64,000 nucleotides of DNA from Saccharopolyspora shandongensis (GCF_900106995.1 NZ_FNOK01000029.1:1-64000); one strand, 5' to 3'. Counted from the first letter of the stretch, positions 1-8,229 are shown. Made by a program: numbers and translations. The notes: generated by a model from the letters alone, not told the origin.

Positions 1-2
1 CC

Positions 3-326
3 TCCAGCTTCAAGTCCTCCGCCCACCTCGCCGCCTACGCCGGAATCGCCCCAGTCACCCGCAGTTCGGGCTCCTCCATCAAGGGCGAACACCCGGCCAG
101 AACCGGCAACCGCAAACTCAAACGAGCGTTCTTCCTGGCTGCGTTCGCGGCCTTGTCCGATCCCACCAGCAGGACCTACTACCAGCGGAAACGCGATGAA
201 GGGAAGAAACACAACGCCGCGCTGATCTGCCTGGCCCGGCGCCGCTGCGACGTCCTGTTCGCCATGCTCCGCAACAAGACCTACTACCGGCACCCCCATC
301 CAGACGCCGCGCCCGCTGCGGCTTGA
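3..326 (+). CDS. IS110-family transposase, C-terminal part (5' end outside window)
   Basis: The open frame enters from the left edge and ends with TGA at 324-326, giving 107 residues. The sequence YAGIAPVTRSSGSSIKGEHP followed by a Lys/Arg-rich stretch and RTYYQRKRDEGKKHNAAL is the C-terminal Transposase_20 region of IS110/IS116/IS902 transposases, which carries the conserved serine step of these DEDD enzymes. The N-terminal catalytic part lies outside the window, so intactness cannot be judged. The gene sits just upstream of an unrelated importer operon and marks an insertion-sequence boundary near position 330. Confidence 0.85.
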   Translation, partial: SSFKSSAHLAAYAGIAPVTRSSGSSIKGEHPARTGNRKLKRAFFLAAFAALSDPTSRTYYQRKRDEGKKHNAALICLARRRCDVLFAMLRNKTYYRHPHPDAAPAAA

Positions 327-373
327 CAACCACATAGGGACACCCCCCCGCACAGCGTCTCCGCTGGTCAACA

Positions 374-424
374 CCCGTGCGTGGTTTTCGTCGCCATAGC
401 AGCAAAAAGTGCGCACGGCACCTG
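374..424. repeat. 51-bp extragenic palindromic element, copy 1
   Basis: Arms CCGTGCG and CGCACGG flank T-rich and A-rich inner arms around ATAGCAGCA. The same 51-bp layout, alignable without gaps, recurs at 17590-17640 (copy 2). It lies between the transposase stop and the ssuC-like start and may act as a terminator. Confidence 0.7.
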
Positions 425-511
425 AGCAGCGGAACCGGGGCTCCGGTGATCCTCCAGCGCGGCCCATCCGTCGTGGCCGTGCTGCGCCCTCATGCCCTCC
501 GGAGAGTGCAG

Positions 512-1372
512 ATGACTGTATCCACCGAACGCGCGCCCACCGGCGCGCCGACCGATCGAGATCCGATCCCCGTCACGACCGTGCAAACCCGCACCGCGCG
601 GCGCGAAAACCGCGTTCCCCGCTGGATTTTCAAGCTGATCAGCCCCATCGCGCTGGTGGTGCTCTGGCAGGCCCTCAGCAGCACCGGCGTGCTCAGCGAC
701 GACACCCTCGCGTCGCCCGCCACGGTCGCCGGGACCGCCGTGGAGATGTGGGACGAAGGGCGGCTGCAGGAGGCGATCGCCGCCTCGCTGCAACGCGTCG
801 GCGCCGGCCTGGTGATCGGCGTCGGCGTCGCGATCGTGCTGGCGACGCTGTCCGGCCTGTTCCGCCGCGGCGAGGACCTCATCGACGCGCCGATGCAGAT
901 GCTGCGCACGGTGCCGGTGATCGGCCTCATCCCGCTGCTGATCATCTGGTTCGGCATCGGCGAGCAGCCCAAGATCGTGCTGATCGCGCTGGCCGTGATC
1001 TTCCCGCTGTACATGAACATCTACGGCGGCATCCGCAACGTCGACGCGGGCCTGGTGGAGGCGGCCAAGACGCTCGGGCTCGGCTGGTTCGCCCAGGTGC
1101 GGCACATCATCCTGCCCGCCGCGATGCCCAACGCCCTGGTGGGGCTGCGGTACTCGCTGGGCTCGGCGTGGCTGGCGCTGGTCTTCGGCGAGACGATCAA
1201 CGCCACCGCGGGCATCGGCTACGAGATGAACATGGCCCGCGAGTTCTTCCAGACCGACGTGATCGTGGTCTGCCTGGTGCTGTACGCACTCCTCGGCCTC
1301 GTCGCCGACTTCATCGTCCGACTGCTGGAAAGGACCTTGCTGGCATGGCGACCGGCGTTCAGCGGAGCGTAG
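512..1372 (+). CDS. ssuC: ABC transporter permease, SsuC/TauC type
   Basis: This is an inner-membrane permease of the nitrate/sulfonate/taurine importer family (BPD_transp_1), 286 residues, with about six hydrophobic segments. The EAA loop is visible as EAAKTLGLGWFAQVRHIILP near residues 180-200. ATG 512 is chosen because GGAGAG precedes it at 501-506; longer upstream readings would run through the palindrome at 374-424. It is the first gene of a seven-gene plus-strand unit and overlaps the ATPase gene. Sulfonate-type substrate is inferred from the SsuD-like monooxygenase two genes downstream; nitrate-, taurine- or pyrimidine-type substrates are possible in this family. Confidence 0.85.
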   Translation: MTVSTERAPTGAPTDRDPIPVTTVQTRTARRENRVPRWIFKLISPIALVVLWQALSSTGVLSDDTLASPATVAGTAVEMWDEGRLQEAIAASLQRVGAGLVIGVGVAIVLATLSGLFRRGEDLIDAPMQMLRTVPVIGLIPLLIIWFGIGEQPKIVLIALAVIFPLYMNIYGGIRNVDAGLVEAAKTLGLGWFAQVRHIILPAAMPNALVGLRYSLGSAWLALVFGETINATAGIGYEMNMAREFFQTDVIVVCLVLYALLGLVADFIVRLLERTLLAWRPAFSGA

Positions 1373-2082
1373 TGAAACCCGCCTCGGTGCGCGGCCTGAG
1401 CCGGCGTTTCGGCGACCGCACCGTGCTCGACGACCTCGACCTGGAGATCGAGCCCGGCCAGTTCGTGGCGCTGCTCGGCCCGAGCGGCTGCGGCAAGAGC
1501 ACGCTGCTGCGGATCCTGGCCGACCTCGACCGCGAGGTGACCGGCGAGGTCGAGGTGGCCGTGCGGCGCGCGGTGGCGTTCCAGGCGCCGCGGCTGATGC
1601 CGTGGAAACGCGTGTGGCGCAACGTGATCCTCGGCCTGTCCGGTCGCCCGGACAAGAAGCGGGCGGTGGCCGCGCTGGAGGAGGTCGGCCTCGGCCACCG
1701 GGTGGACGTCTGGCCGAAGGTGCTCTCCGGCGGCGAGGCGCAGCGGGCGTCGCTGGCGCGTGCGCTGGTGCGCGAACCGGACCTGTTGCTGCTGGACGAG
1801 CCGTTCTCGGCGCTGGACGCGCTGACCCGCATCAAGGCGCAGCAGCTGGTCGGCGAGCTGTGGCAGCGCCACGGCTGCGCGATCTTGCTCGTCACGCACG
1901 ACGTGGAGGAGGCGCTGCTGCTGGCCGACCGGGTGCTGGTGATGCGCGACGGCCGCATCGGCTACGACCAGGTGCTGGACCTGGACCGCCCGCGCGATGT
2001 CACCGACCCGGCCTTCCTGGCGCTGCGCGCGGAGTTGCTGTCCTGGCTGGGCGTCGGGACCGGAGAGAGGAGTTCCTCATGA
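1345..2082 (+). CDS. ssuB: ABC transporter ATP-binding protein, SsuB type
   Basis: The importer ATPase shows Walker A GPSGCGKST, the signature LSGGEAQRASLARAL, Walker B LLLLDEPFSALD and the switch histidine in LVTHDVEEA, in the usual order. ATG 1345 is preceded by GGAAAGGA; GTG 1372, which overlaps the permease stop codon by one base, is an equally possible start and would give a protein nine residues shorter. It ends in an ATGA overlap with the monooxygenase gene, indicating translational coupling. It energises the permease encoded immediately upstream, acting at the cytoplasmic face. Confidence 0.88.
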   Translation: MATGVQRSVVKPASVRGLSRRFGDRTVLDDLDLEIEPGQFVALLGPSGCGKSTLLRILADLDREVTGEVEVAVRRAVAFQAPRLMPWKRVWRNVILGLSGRPDKKRAVAALEEVGLGHRVDVWPKVLSGGEAQRASLARALVREPDLLLLDEPFSALDALTRIKAQQLVGELWQRHGCAILLVTHDVEEALLLADRVLVMRDGRIGYDQVLDLDRPRDVTDPAFLALRAELLSWLGVGTGERSSS

Positions 2083-3179
2083 CCGTCGAGTTCATCGGGA
2101 TGATCGGGGCGCAGCACGTCTCGGAGATCCACGCCGCGGACGGACCGGCGGTCAACCCGGCGTTCCTGCGGAAGTTCGCCCAGGCCCACGAGGCGGCCGG
2201 GTTCGACCGGGTGCTGATCGGCTACGGGTCGAGCAGCCCGGAGAACACCCAGCTCGCCGCCTACGCCGCCGCGCACACCGAGCGGCTGGGATTCCTGATC
2301 GCGCACCGCCCGGGCTTCGTGGCCCCGACGCTGGCGGCCCGCACCTTCGCCACCGCCGACCACCTCACCGGCGGCCGGATCGCGGTGCACATCATCACCG
2401 GCGGCAACGACGCGGACCAGCGCCGCGACGGCGACTACCTGGGCAAGGAGGAGCGCTACGCGCGGACCGACGAGTACCTGGACGTCCTCCGCAGGGTGTG
2501 GGCCGCCGAGGAACCGGTGAGCCATTCCGGCGAGCACTACCGCTTCGAGGACTACAACGCGGCCGTCCGCCCGGTGCGGCAGCCGGGGATTCCGCTGTAC
2601 TTCGGTGGTTCCTCGGCGGCCGCCCTGCGGGTCGGCGGCAAGCACGCCGACGTCTTCGCGATGTGGGGCGAGCCGCTGGCGCAGACCGCCGAGCAGATCG
2701 CCGCGGTCCGGCAGGCCGCCGCGGCGGCGGGACGGGCGGAACCGCCGCGGATCAGCGTGTCGTTCCGGCCGATCCTGGGCGCGACCGAGGAGCAGGCGTG
2801 GGAGCGGGCGCACCGCATCCTCGACCGGATCAACGCGGCGCGCGGCGGGCTGGCGTCCTTCACCGGGCCGAAGACGCTGAACCCGGGCCGGCAGGTCGCC
2901 AACGTCGGTTCGCAGCGACTCCTCGCCGCCGCAGCGGCGGGCGAGCTGCACGACCGTGCACTGTGGACGCCCACGGCGGCGGCCACCAACGCGGCGGGCA
3001 ACTCCACGGCGCTGGTGGGCACCCCGGAGACGGTGGCGGCGGCGCTGCTGGACTACGTCGACATCGGCGTGACGACGCTGCTGATCCGCGGCTACGACCC
3101 GTTCGACGACGCGGTCGACTACGGCCGCGAGCTGATCCCGCTGGTACGCCAGGAAATCGCCCGCCGCGTCGCCGCCTGA
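2079..3179 (+). CDS. FMNH2-dependent alkanesulfonate monooxygenase-like protein (LLM family)
   Basis: A 366-residue bacterial-luciferase-like flavin monooxygenase. The segments GFLIAHRPGFVAPTLAARTF, DHLTGGRIAVHIITGG, GEHYRFEDYNAAV and PLYFGGSSAAAL correspond to the blocks conserved in SsuD and related C-S bond-cleaving enzymes, which use reduced flavin and O2 to release sulfite from sulfonates. The start overlaps the ATPase stop (ATGA). No dedicated flavin reductase (SsuE type) is encoded nearby, so reduced FMN must come from elsewhere. Location beside SsuABC-like genes supports an organosulfur role. SfnG, or another LLM activity on a non-sulfur substrate, cannot be excluded. Confidence 0.8.
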   Translation: MTVEFIGMIGAQHVSEIHAADGPAVNPAFLRKFAQAHEAAGFDRVLIGYGSSSPENTQLAAYAAAHTERLGFLIAHRPGFVAPTLAARTFATADHLTGGRIAVHIITGGNDADQRRDGDYLGKEERYARTDEYLDVLRRVWAAEEPVSHSGEHYRFEDYNAAVRPVRQPGIPLYFGGSSAAALRVGGKHADVFAMWGEPLAQTAEQIAAVRQAAAAAGRAEPPRISVSFRPILGATEEQAWERAHRILDRINAARGGLASFTGPKTLNPGRQVANVGSQRLLAAAAAGELHDRALWTPTAAATNAAGNSTALVGTPETVAAALLDYVDIGVTTLLIRGYDPFDDAVDYGRELIPLVRQEIARRVAA

Positions 3180-3189
3180 CCCGCGGTGC

Positions 3190-3252
3190 GGCGATTTCGC
3201 GCGAAATCGCCGCCTGCCAGGCGTGCCGAACGGCGATTCGCGCGAAATCTCC
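3190..3252. repeat. Paired palindrome element with TTCGCGCGAA core, copy A
   Basis: A perfect 22-bp palindrome at 3190-3211 (arms GGCGATTTCGC / GCGAAATCGCC) and a near-palindrome at 3232-3252 have centres about 42 bp apart, joined by a spacer ending GCGTGCCGAAC. The inverse complement of 23554-23617 has the same layout and spacer end. Here it lies between the monooxygenase and aldolase-like genes of one operon. Confidence 0.85.
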
Positions 3253-3293
3253 ATCGATCGGCGCCGAGACACCAACAACCTTATGGAGAACAC

Positions 3294-4106
3294 ATGACCA
3301 CCGTCGCATCCGGGCGATCCGAGTTCGCTCGGTCGCTTTCCCCGCGGCAGAACAGCTTCCCCGCCCGCCCGGTCTTCGAGGATGTCGAGGACGAGCGCCG
3401 GTTCCGCAAGCAGCGGCTGGCCGCGGCGCTGCGGATCTTCGGCAAGCTCGGCTACAGCGAGGGCGCCGCCGGGCACATCACGGTCCGCGACCCGGAGCTG
3501 CCGGACCACTTCTGGGTAAACCCGCTGGGCCGGGCCTTCAGCCGGATCAAGGCGTCCGAGCTGCTGCTGGTCAACCACGACGGCGAGATCGTGCACGGGG
3601 ACCTCCCGGTCAACCAGGCCGCGTTCGCCATCCACTCGCAGATCCACCAGGCCCGCCCGGACGTCGACGCGGCCGCGCACAGCCACTCCATCTGGGGCAA
3701 GGCGCTCGCCGCGCTGGGCACCGAACTGCTGCCCATCTCGCAGGACAGCGCCCAGTTCTACGAGGACAACGTGATCGTGCCGGACTTCTCCGGGGTCGTG
3801 CTCGACCTGGAGGAGGGCCGCCGGATCGCCGCCACGCTCGGGCAGCGCAGGCTGGCGATCCTGGCCAACCACGGGCTGCTCACCGTCGGCCGCAGCCTGG
3901 AGGAGGCGGTGTCGCTGTACGTGGCCGCCGAGCGGAATTCGAAGGTGCAGGTCGTCGCCCAGGCGGCCGGGCAGCTGCAGCCGATCCCGCACGAGATCGC
4001 GCGGCACACCAGGCAGCAGTACCAGCAGCACCGCGACCCGGGCTGGGTGACCTTCGCCCCGCTCTTCGAAGAGATCGTGCACGAGCAGCCGGATCTGCTC
4101 GACTGA
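3294..4106 (+). CDS. Class II aldolase/adducin family protein
   Basis: A 270-residue class II aldolase-fold protein. The metal-binding histidines appear in AAAHSHSIWGKALAAL and in ILANHGLLTVG; SEGAAGHITVRDPE near the N-terminus is the conserved substrate-loop region. This clade includes L-fuculose-phosphate-type aldolases and the adducin-like non-haem iron oxygenase CloR, so either carbon-carbon cleavage or an oxidative decarboxylation is possible. ATG 3294 is chosen for the GGAG about six bases upstream. A palindromic element separates it from the monooxygenase gene, and the binding-protein gene follows 16 bp downstream. It may process the aldehyde or keto product of the upstream monooxygenase; that link is inference. 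Confidence 0.75.
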   Translation: MTTVASGRSEFARSLSPRQNSFPARPVFEDVEDERRFRKQRLAAALRIFGKLGYSEGAAGHITVRDPELPDHFWVNPLGRAFSRIKASELLLVNHDGEIVHGDLPVNQAAFAIHSQIHQARPDVDAAAHSHSIWGKALAALGTELLPISQDSAQFYEDNVIVPDFSGVVLDLEEGRRIAATLGQRRLAILANHGLLTVGRSLEEAVSLYVAAERNSKVQVVAQAAGQLQPIPHEIARHTRQQYQQHRDPGWVTFAPLFEEIVHEQPDLLD

Positions 4107-4122
4107 GACTGGAGACAACGAA

Positions 4123-5088
4123 GTGCGTACGACCAGAATCCTGGTGTCGGTGCTGGCCGCGGTGCTGCTCACCGTGGCCGGCTGCGCCGGGGGCAGCTCG
4201 CCCAAGTCGCTGTCCGACGTGACCCTGGTGCTCGGCGACCAGGCGGGCGGGCTGCGAGCCAGGGTGGAAGCATCCGGGGCGTTCGAGGACGCCCCGTACA
4301 AGATCCGCTGGGCCAACTTCCAAGGCGCGGCACCGCTTTTCGAGGCCATGCGCTCCGGCGACGTGGACACCGCGACCGCGGCGGACGCGCCCACGGTGCA
4401 GGCCATCGCCGGTGGCGTGCCGGCGCGACCGGCCGTGGCGACCGCGGCGTCCCCGGCGGCGACGGCGATCATCGTGCCGCCGGGATCGCCGATCCGCACC
4501 GTCGCCGACCTGCGCGGCAAGCACCTCGTGGTCTCCACCGCGCCAGGCAGCGTCTCGCACTACACCGCGCTCGGCGCGCTGGAGGAGGCCGGGCTGACGC
4601 AGCAGGACGTGCAGATCACCTTCAGCCTGCCGACCGACGCGCAGGCGGGCTTCAGCGCCGGGCACATCGACGCCTGGGCGACCTTCGACCCGTACCTGGC
4701 GATCGCGGAGAGCGCCGGGGCGCGGGTGATCCGCGACGGCGAAGGCATCAACGGCCGCAACGGCATCCTGTCGGTGTCGACCGCGTCCGCGGCGGATCCG
4801 CTCAAGCGCGAGGCGCTGGCCGACGCGATGCGGCGGTTCGAGGCGGCGTGGCGGTGGAGCGACGAGCATCCCGCGGAGTACCAGCGCGTCTACGAGAAGC
4901 TGACGTCGCTGGAACCGCCGGTGGCGCAGAAGATCCTGACCCGGACCAAGCAGGAGGTCCGGCCGTTGACCGATGATGTGGTCGCCGACCTGCAGGCCGT
5001 GGCGGATCGCTACCTCCAGGCGGGCGTGCTGCGCGAGAAGGTGGACGTGGCGAAGGCCTGCGAGCGGGATCTGTACCCCGGCGAGTGA
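4123..5088 (+). CDS. ssuA: ABC transporter substrate-binding lipoprotein, SsuA/TauA type
   Basis: A 321-residue exported binding protein with a lipoprotein signal: a hydrophobic stretch ending in a lipobox (TVAGC, Cys about residue 26). The mature part follows the NMT1/SsuA-like type II periplasmic-binding fold, with VADLRGKHLVVSTAPGS and HIDAWATFDPYLA typical of sulfonate/nitrate/taurine binding proteins. It starts at GTG 4123 after GGAGACAACGAA. Unusually it lies three genes after the permease and ATPase rather than beside them, but on the same strand with short gaps, so it is presumably the captor for this importer. Confidence 0.83.
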   Translation: MRTTRILVSVLAAVLLTVAGCAGGSSPKSLSDVTLVLGDQAGGLRARVEASGAFEDAPYKIRWANFQGAAPLFEAMRSGDVDTATAADAPTVQAIAGGVPARPAVATAASPAATAIIVPPGSPIRTVADLRGKHLVVSTAPGSVSHYTALGALEEAGLTQQDVQITFSLPTDAQAGFSAGHIDAWATFDPYLAIAESAGARVIRDGEGINGRNGILSVSTASAADPLKREALADAMRRFEAAWRWSDEHPAEYQRVYEKLTSLEPPVAQKILTRTKQEVRPLTDDVVADLQAVADRYLQAGVLREKVDVAKACERDLYPGE

Positions 5089-5100
5089 GAGGAGCCTGAG

Positions 5101-6132
5101 ATGACCCGGAACTGGGAGCCGGACGGGCCTTGCCGCGGCACCGTGGTGGTGCTGCCGGGCAGGGGCGAGAACCCCGCCGTCTACCAGCGCTTCGGCCGGC
5201 GGCTGTCCGCGGACGGCTACGCCGTGGTGGTGCCGGACCCGGACACCGATCCCGGGACGTGGTTCCGGCCCGGGGCGGCGCGATTCCTGGCCGGCACCGA
5301 TGTCGGGGCGCTGCGCGCCTGGGCGCTCGCGCTGGAGGTCGAGGTGGACGGCCTGATCCTGGCGGGCACCCCGCTCGCGCCGGGGCAGCAGCCCGCCGAC
5401 CGGGACGAGGAGATCGGGGTGCGCACATCGTGCCCGGTGCACCGCGAGCTGCTGCAGAACGACCCGGAGTTCCAGTGGGGCCGGCTGGGCGACGACGTCC
5501 CAGAGCCGCCGAAGCGGCTGCCGGACGTGCCGACCCTGCTGCTGCACGGCGATGCGGACACGCTCGCACCGGTCGCCCCGGTGACGTCGCTGGCGGCCAA
5601 GCACCCGCAGAGCTCGGTCGCGGTGTTCAAGGACGGCGTGCACGACATCCTCAACGACAAGTTCCACCGCAGCGTGGCCGCGCGCATCGTGCTGTTCTGC
5701 GAGGAGGTCGCCAAAGGCGCGGTGCTGCTGCCCGAGACGCCGGCCGCACCGCGGGCTCGCCGGTCGGCTCCGGTGCACATCTCGGCGCGCACCGACTACT
5801 CGGTGCGGGCGCTGCGGGACCTGGCGGGCGGCGGCCCCGAGCCGGTCAAGTGCGAGGTGATCGCCCGGCGGCAGGGCATCCCGCTGAACTCGCTGGTCAA
5901 CCTGATGATCGAGCTGCGGCGGGCCGGGCTGGTCACCAGCCAGCGCGGCTGCGACGGGGGCTACTCGCTGGCGCGACCGGCAGGCGAAATCACGATCGGC
6001 GAGGTTGTGCGCGCGGTGGAGGGTGAGGTTACCTCGGTGCACAACGATTCACCCGGCGCCGAGGTGTGGCGCGAACTCGGCCGGCAGGTCGGCGAGTTCC
6101 TCGACGGGGCGCCGCTGGTCGGCGATCGGTGA
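5101..6132 (+). CDS. Fusion of alpha/beta-hydrolase domain with C-terminal Rrf2-type regulator
   Basis: This 343-residue protein has two parts. Residues 1-215 resemble an alpha/beta-hydrolase: the nucleophile elbow position reads GTDVG (Asp67 in place of Ser/Cys), with possible acid residues Asp151/153 in LLHGDADTLAP and His181 in KDGVHDILND. Residues 226-343 are an Rrf2 winged helix: ISARTDYSVRALRDLAG, a recognition-helix region EVIARRQGIPLNSLVNLMIELR, and the Gly-rich wing RGCDGGYSLARPAGEITIGEVV. Only Cys251 and Cys284 are present in this domain, so a canonical three-Cys Fe-S site is not evident. Rrf2 proteins include the cysteine regulator CymR. A regulator that directly senses a hydrolase substrate of this pathway is an inference. 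ATG 5101 follows GAGAGGAGCC. Confidence 0.8.
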   Translation: MTRNWEPDGPCRGTVVVLPGRGENPAVYQRFGRRLSADGYAVVVPDPDTDPGTWFRPGAARFLAGTDVGALRAWALALEVEVDGLILAGTPLAPGQQPADRDEEIGVRTSCPVHRELLQNDPEFQWGRLGDDVPEPPKRLPDVPTLLLHGDADTLAPVAPVTSLAAKHPQSSVAVFKDGVHDILNDKFHRSVAARIVLFCEEVAKGAVLLPETPAAPRARRSAPVHISARTDYSVRALRDLAGGGPEPVKCEVIARRQGIPLNSLVNLMIELRRAGLVTSQRGCDGGYSLARPAGEITIGEVVRAVEGEVTSVHNDSPGAEVWRELGRQVGEFLDGAPLVGDR

Positions 6133-6151
6133 ACAAGGGAGAAGGATTCTG

Positions 6152-6631
6152 ATGACCCAGCACGACGCGTTCCACCCCGATCTGCCGACCCGGGTGTCCG
6201 AGGAGCAGCGCCGCTCGCTGCGCACCCGGCTGCACCACGTCCGGGCCGCCGATCTGGACAACAAGACGGCGCAGACGGAGGGCATGCGGCGGCTCGCGGC
6301 GATCAGCGGCGACCTGGTCGGCTCGGAGCGGATCTGGATGGGCGAGACGCACGTCGGCCCGTCGACGGCCTCGGACAACCACCACCACGGCGAGTCGGAG
6401 ACGGCGATCTACGTGGTCAGCGGCCACCCCGAGTTCGTCTTCCACGACGGCACCGAGGAGGTGCGGATCAAGACGGAACCGGGCGACTACATCTTCGTGC
6501 CGCCGTTCGTCCCGCACCGCGAGGAGAACCCGGACCCGAACGACCCGGCGGAGGTGGTGATCGCCCGCAGCACGCAGGAGGCGATCGTGGTCAACCTCCC
6601 CGAGCTCTACCACCTGGAGCAGGACCACTGA
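6152..6631 (+). CDS. Cupin-domain protein
   Basis: A 159-residue single-domain cupin. The first motif is represented by DNHHHGESETAIYVVSGHPEFV and the second by EPGDYIFVPPFVPHREENP, giving three to four His and Glu metal ligands. ATG 6152 is preceded by AAGGGAGAAGG. It is the last gene of the plus-strand unit and is followed by a strong stem-loop. Small cupins in such loci are often metal-dependent dioxygenases or isomerases acting on a small carboxylic intermediate; no specific reaction can be assigned. Confidence 0.75.
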   Translation: MTQHDAFHPDLPTRVSEEQRRSLRTRLHHVRAADLDNKTAQTEGMRRLAAISGDLVGSERIWMGETHVGPSTASDNHHHGESETAIYVVSGHPEFVFHDGTEEVRIKTEPGDYIFVPPFVPHREENPDPNDPAEVVIARSTQEAIVVNLPELYHLEQDH

Positions 6632-6853
6632 TCAGGTGAGCGGCGAAGGGGCTCTTTGAGCGCGCTCGGGGAACCTGGTCCGCGGGAACGGGTTCCCGGC
6701 GGCAGCCGGACCCGTTTCGGTCGGCCGGTCGTCGATCTGGAAGGTGGCGCTCATCGCTTCTCCGACCACTTGTCGACCGCCCCGCGCGGACGCCATCGGG
6801 GGCGGTGCGCGGCCCCGCTCGCTGATCCGGTTACGTCCTGGGGCACGCCACGA

Positions 6854-6887
6854 GGGACGTGTCCTCCTGCATCGGAGGGCACGTCCC
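6854..6887. terminator. Stem-loop terminator between convergent genes
   Basis: Arms GGGACGTG/CACGTCCC and CCTCC/GGAGG close a six-base loop. It lies in the 291-bp gap between the cupin (+) and the phospholipase D-like gene (-); nothing else is evident in that gap. Confidence 0.75.
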
Positions 6888-6922
6888 GCATCGTCCGGGG
6901 CGATCGCGTGACCGAGGCGGCC

Positions 6923-8149
6923 TCACTCGGCCAGTTCGGCGCTGCTGAACATCCGGTCGAAGGCGGCTGAGTACGCCGCGACCATGGCGGGCTGGTGCAA
7001 CGTGAGGGTGGCCTCGTCGTTGCGGCGCAGCGACGTATGCGTCCAGTTCTGGCTGCCGGTGCTCACCCAGCCGGCGGCAGCACCGCTGCGACCGTGGTCG
7101 ACCACGACGTACTTGGAGTGGACGGTGCCGGGCAGGGTCTCGTTCTTCAGCTTGCGGACCTCGATGGCGGGCGTGGCGTCGATCAGCGCCTGCCCCTTGG
7201 GTTCAAGGCTGCCGTGGACCATGCGGACCTGGCAACCGGCGTTGGACAGGCGGACCAGCTGTTCCACCGCGGCCAGGCGGGTGTCGTCGATCTCGGACAT
7301 CCCCACGCTGATCCGGGTGGCCGGCGTGCAGCGGACACGTGCGAGTTGCTCGGTGACGGGGTCCCCCTGGGGTACTGGCGAGAAGTACACGTCGACCGGG
7401 CCCTCGGGCATGCCGGTGTGGAAGGTCCCCATGGTGGCGGACGTGCGCTTCTCCGCAGCGAGTTCGGTGAAGTACCGGTCGTACACGCGGTAGAGCTGCG
7501 GGTTGTCCCGCAGAACGACGGCGTTGTTCCAGTAGGTCCGCGAGTTGACGTCGGTGAGGTTGGACGACGACTGCATCACCACGTTCCGCTGTCCTCCCGT
7601 CTCGGAGAAGAGCGCGAACTTGTTGTGGTTTCCCTTGGTGCCCAGGCAGGAGGAGGTGTTGCCCTCCGGCGAGATGTTGCTGCACACGTGGAGCCAGGAG
7701 AGCTGCTCCTGATCGGTGCCGAGTTCCGCCAGGATGGCCTGCGCCGGGGGTTTGTCGTCCTGCCAGCCGTCGAGCACCATTTGGATCTGGACGCCGCGAC
7801 GGTGGGCGTCGCTGAGCACCTCGGCGAAGTCGGCCCCCGCCTTGCCGCTCACCACGAAGTGGGCGATCCGGATCCGGGATCCGGCCGGTGCCTGCTTGAT
7901 GAGTGAGCACAGCCGGCTCATGATCGTCGCCGGTTCGCCGGCCGCAGGGTCGTTGAACACGGCCGTGGTTCGCACGGGTGCCTCTTCGGCGTTCGTGCAG
8001 GCCTTCATCGGGTCGTTCTCCACAGTGGCCGCAGGTGCGGTGAGCTGGGCCGGATCCGGGTTCGCTGCTGCGGTGGAGAAGCCCCCGATTCCAGTGGCGG
8101 CCGTGACGGCCAAACCGGTGGACAGGCAGAGCATTTTGATGCGTGACAC
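6923..8149 (-). CDS. Secreted phospholipase D-like protein
   Basis: A 408-residue protein with a Sec-type signal peptide (MSRIKMLCLSTGLAVTAATG followed by an Ala-rich cleavage region). Two HKD-like motifs are visible: GNHNKFALFSE with the following QSSSNLT, and TVHSKYVVVDHG with the following STGSQNWT, as expected for the two half-sites of the PLD superfamily. The start is GTG 8149 because GGGAGAA lies just upstream; an alternative upstream start at 8185 would place extra charged residues before the signal. It probably acts outside the cell on phosphodiester bonds of lipids or nucleic acids. It is transcribed alone, towards the terminator at 6854-6887. Confidence 0.85.
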   Translation of the reverse strand: MSRIKMLCLSTGLAVTAATGIGGFSTAAANPDPAQLTAPAATVENDPMKACTNAEEAPVRTTAVFNDPAAGEPATIMSRLCSLIKQAPAGSRIRIAHFVVSGKAGADFAEVLSDAHRRGVQIQMVLDGWQDDKPPAQAILAELGTDQEQLSWLHVCSNISPEGNTSSCLGTKGNHNKFALFSETGGQRNVVMQSSSNLTDVNSRTYWNNAVVLRDNPQLYRVYDRYFTELAAEKRTSATMGTFHTGMPEGPVDVYFSPVPQGDPVTEQLARVRCTPATRISVGMSEIDDTRLAAVEQLVRLSNAGCQVRMVHGSLEPKGQALIDATPAIEVRKLKNETLPGTVHSKYVVVDHGRSGAAAGWVSTGSQNWTHTSLRRNDEATLTLHQPAMVAAYSAAFDRMFSSAELAE

Positions 8150-8229
8150 GGGTTCTCCCTTGCGTGCGCAGGATAATGCGAGCAAAACATAAGGGCCACC
8201 GATGAATCCGAGTGGGCGTCAAGGTAGCC

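Noticed and set aside
2000-4538. Long open frames on the opposite strand and in other phases across the SsuD-like, aldolase and binding-protein genes
   Set aside because: They have Arg/Ala/Pro-rich composition and no motifs; GC-rich codon bias keeps shadow frames open opposite real genes.
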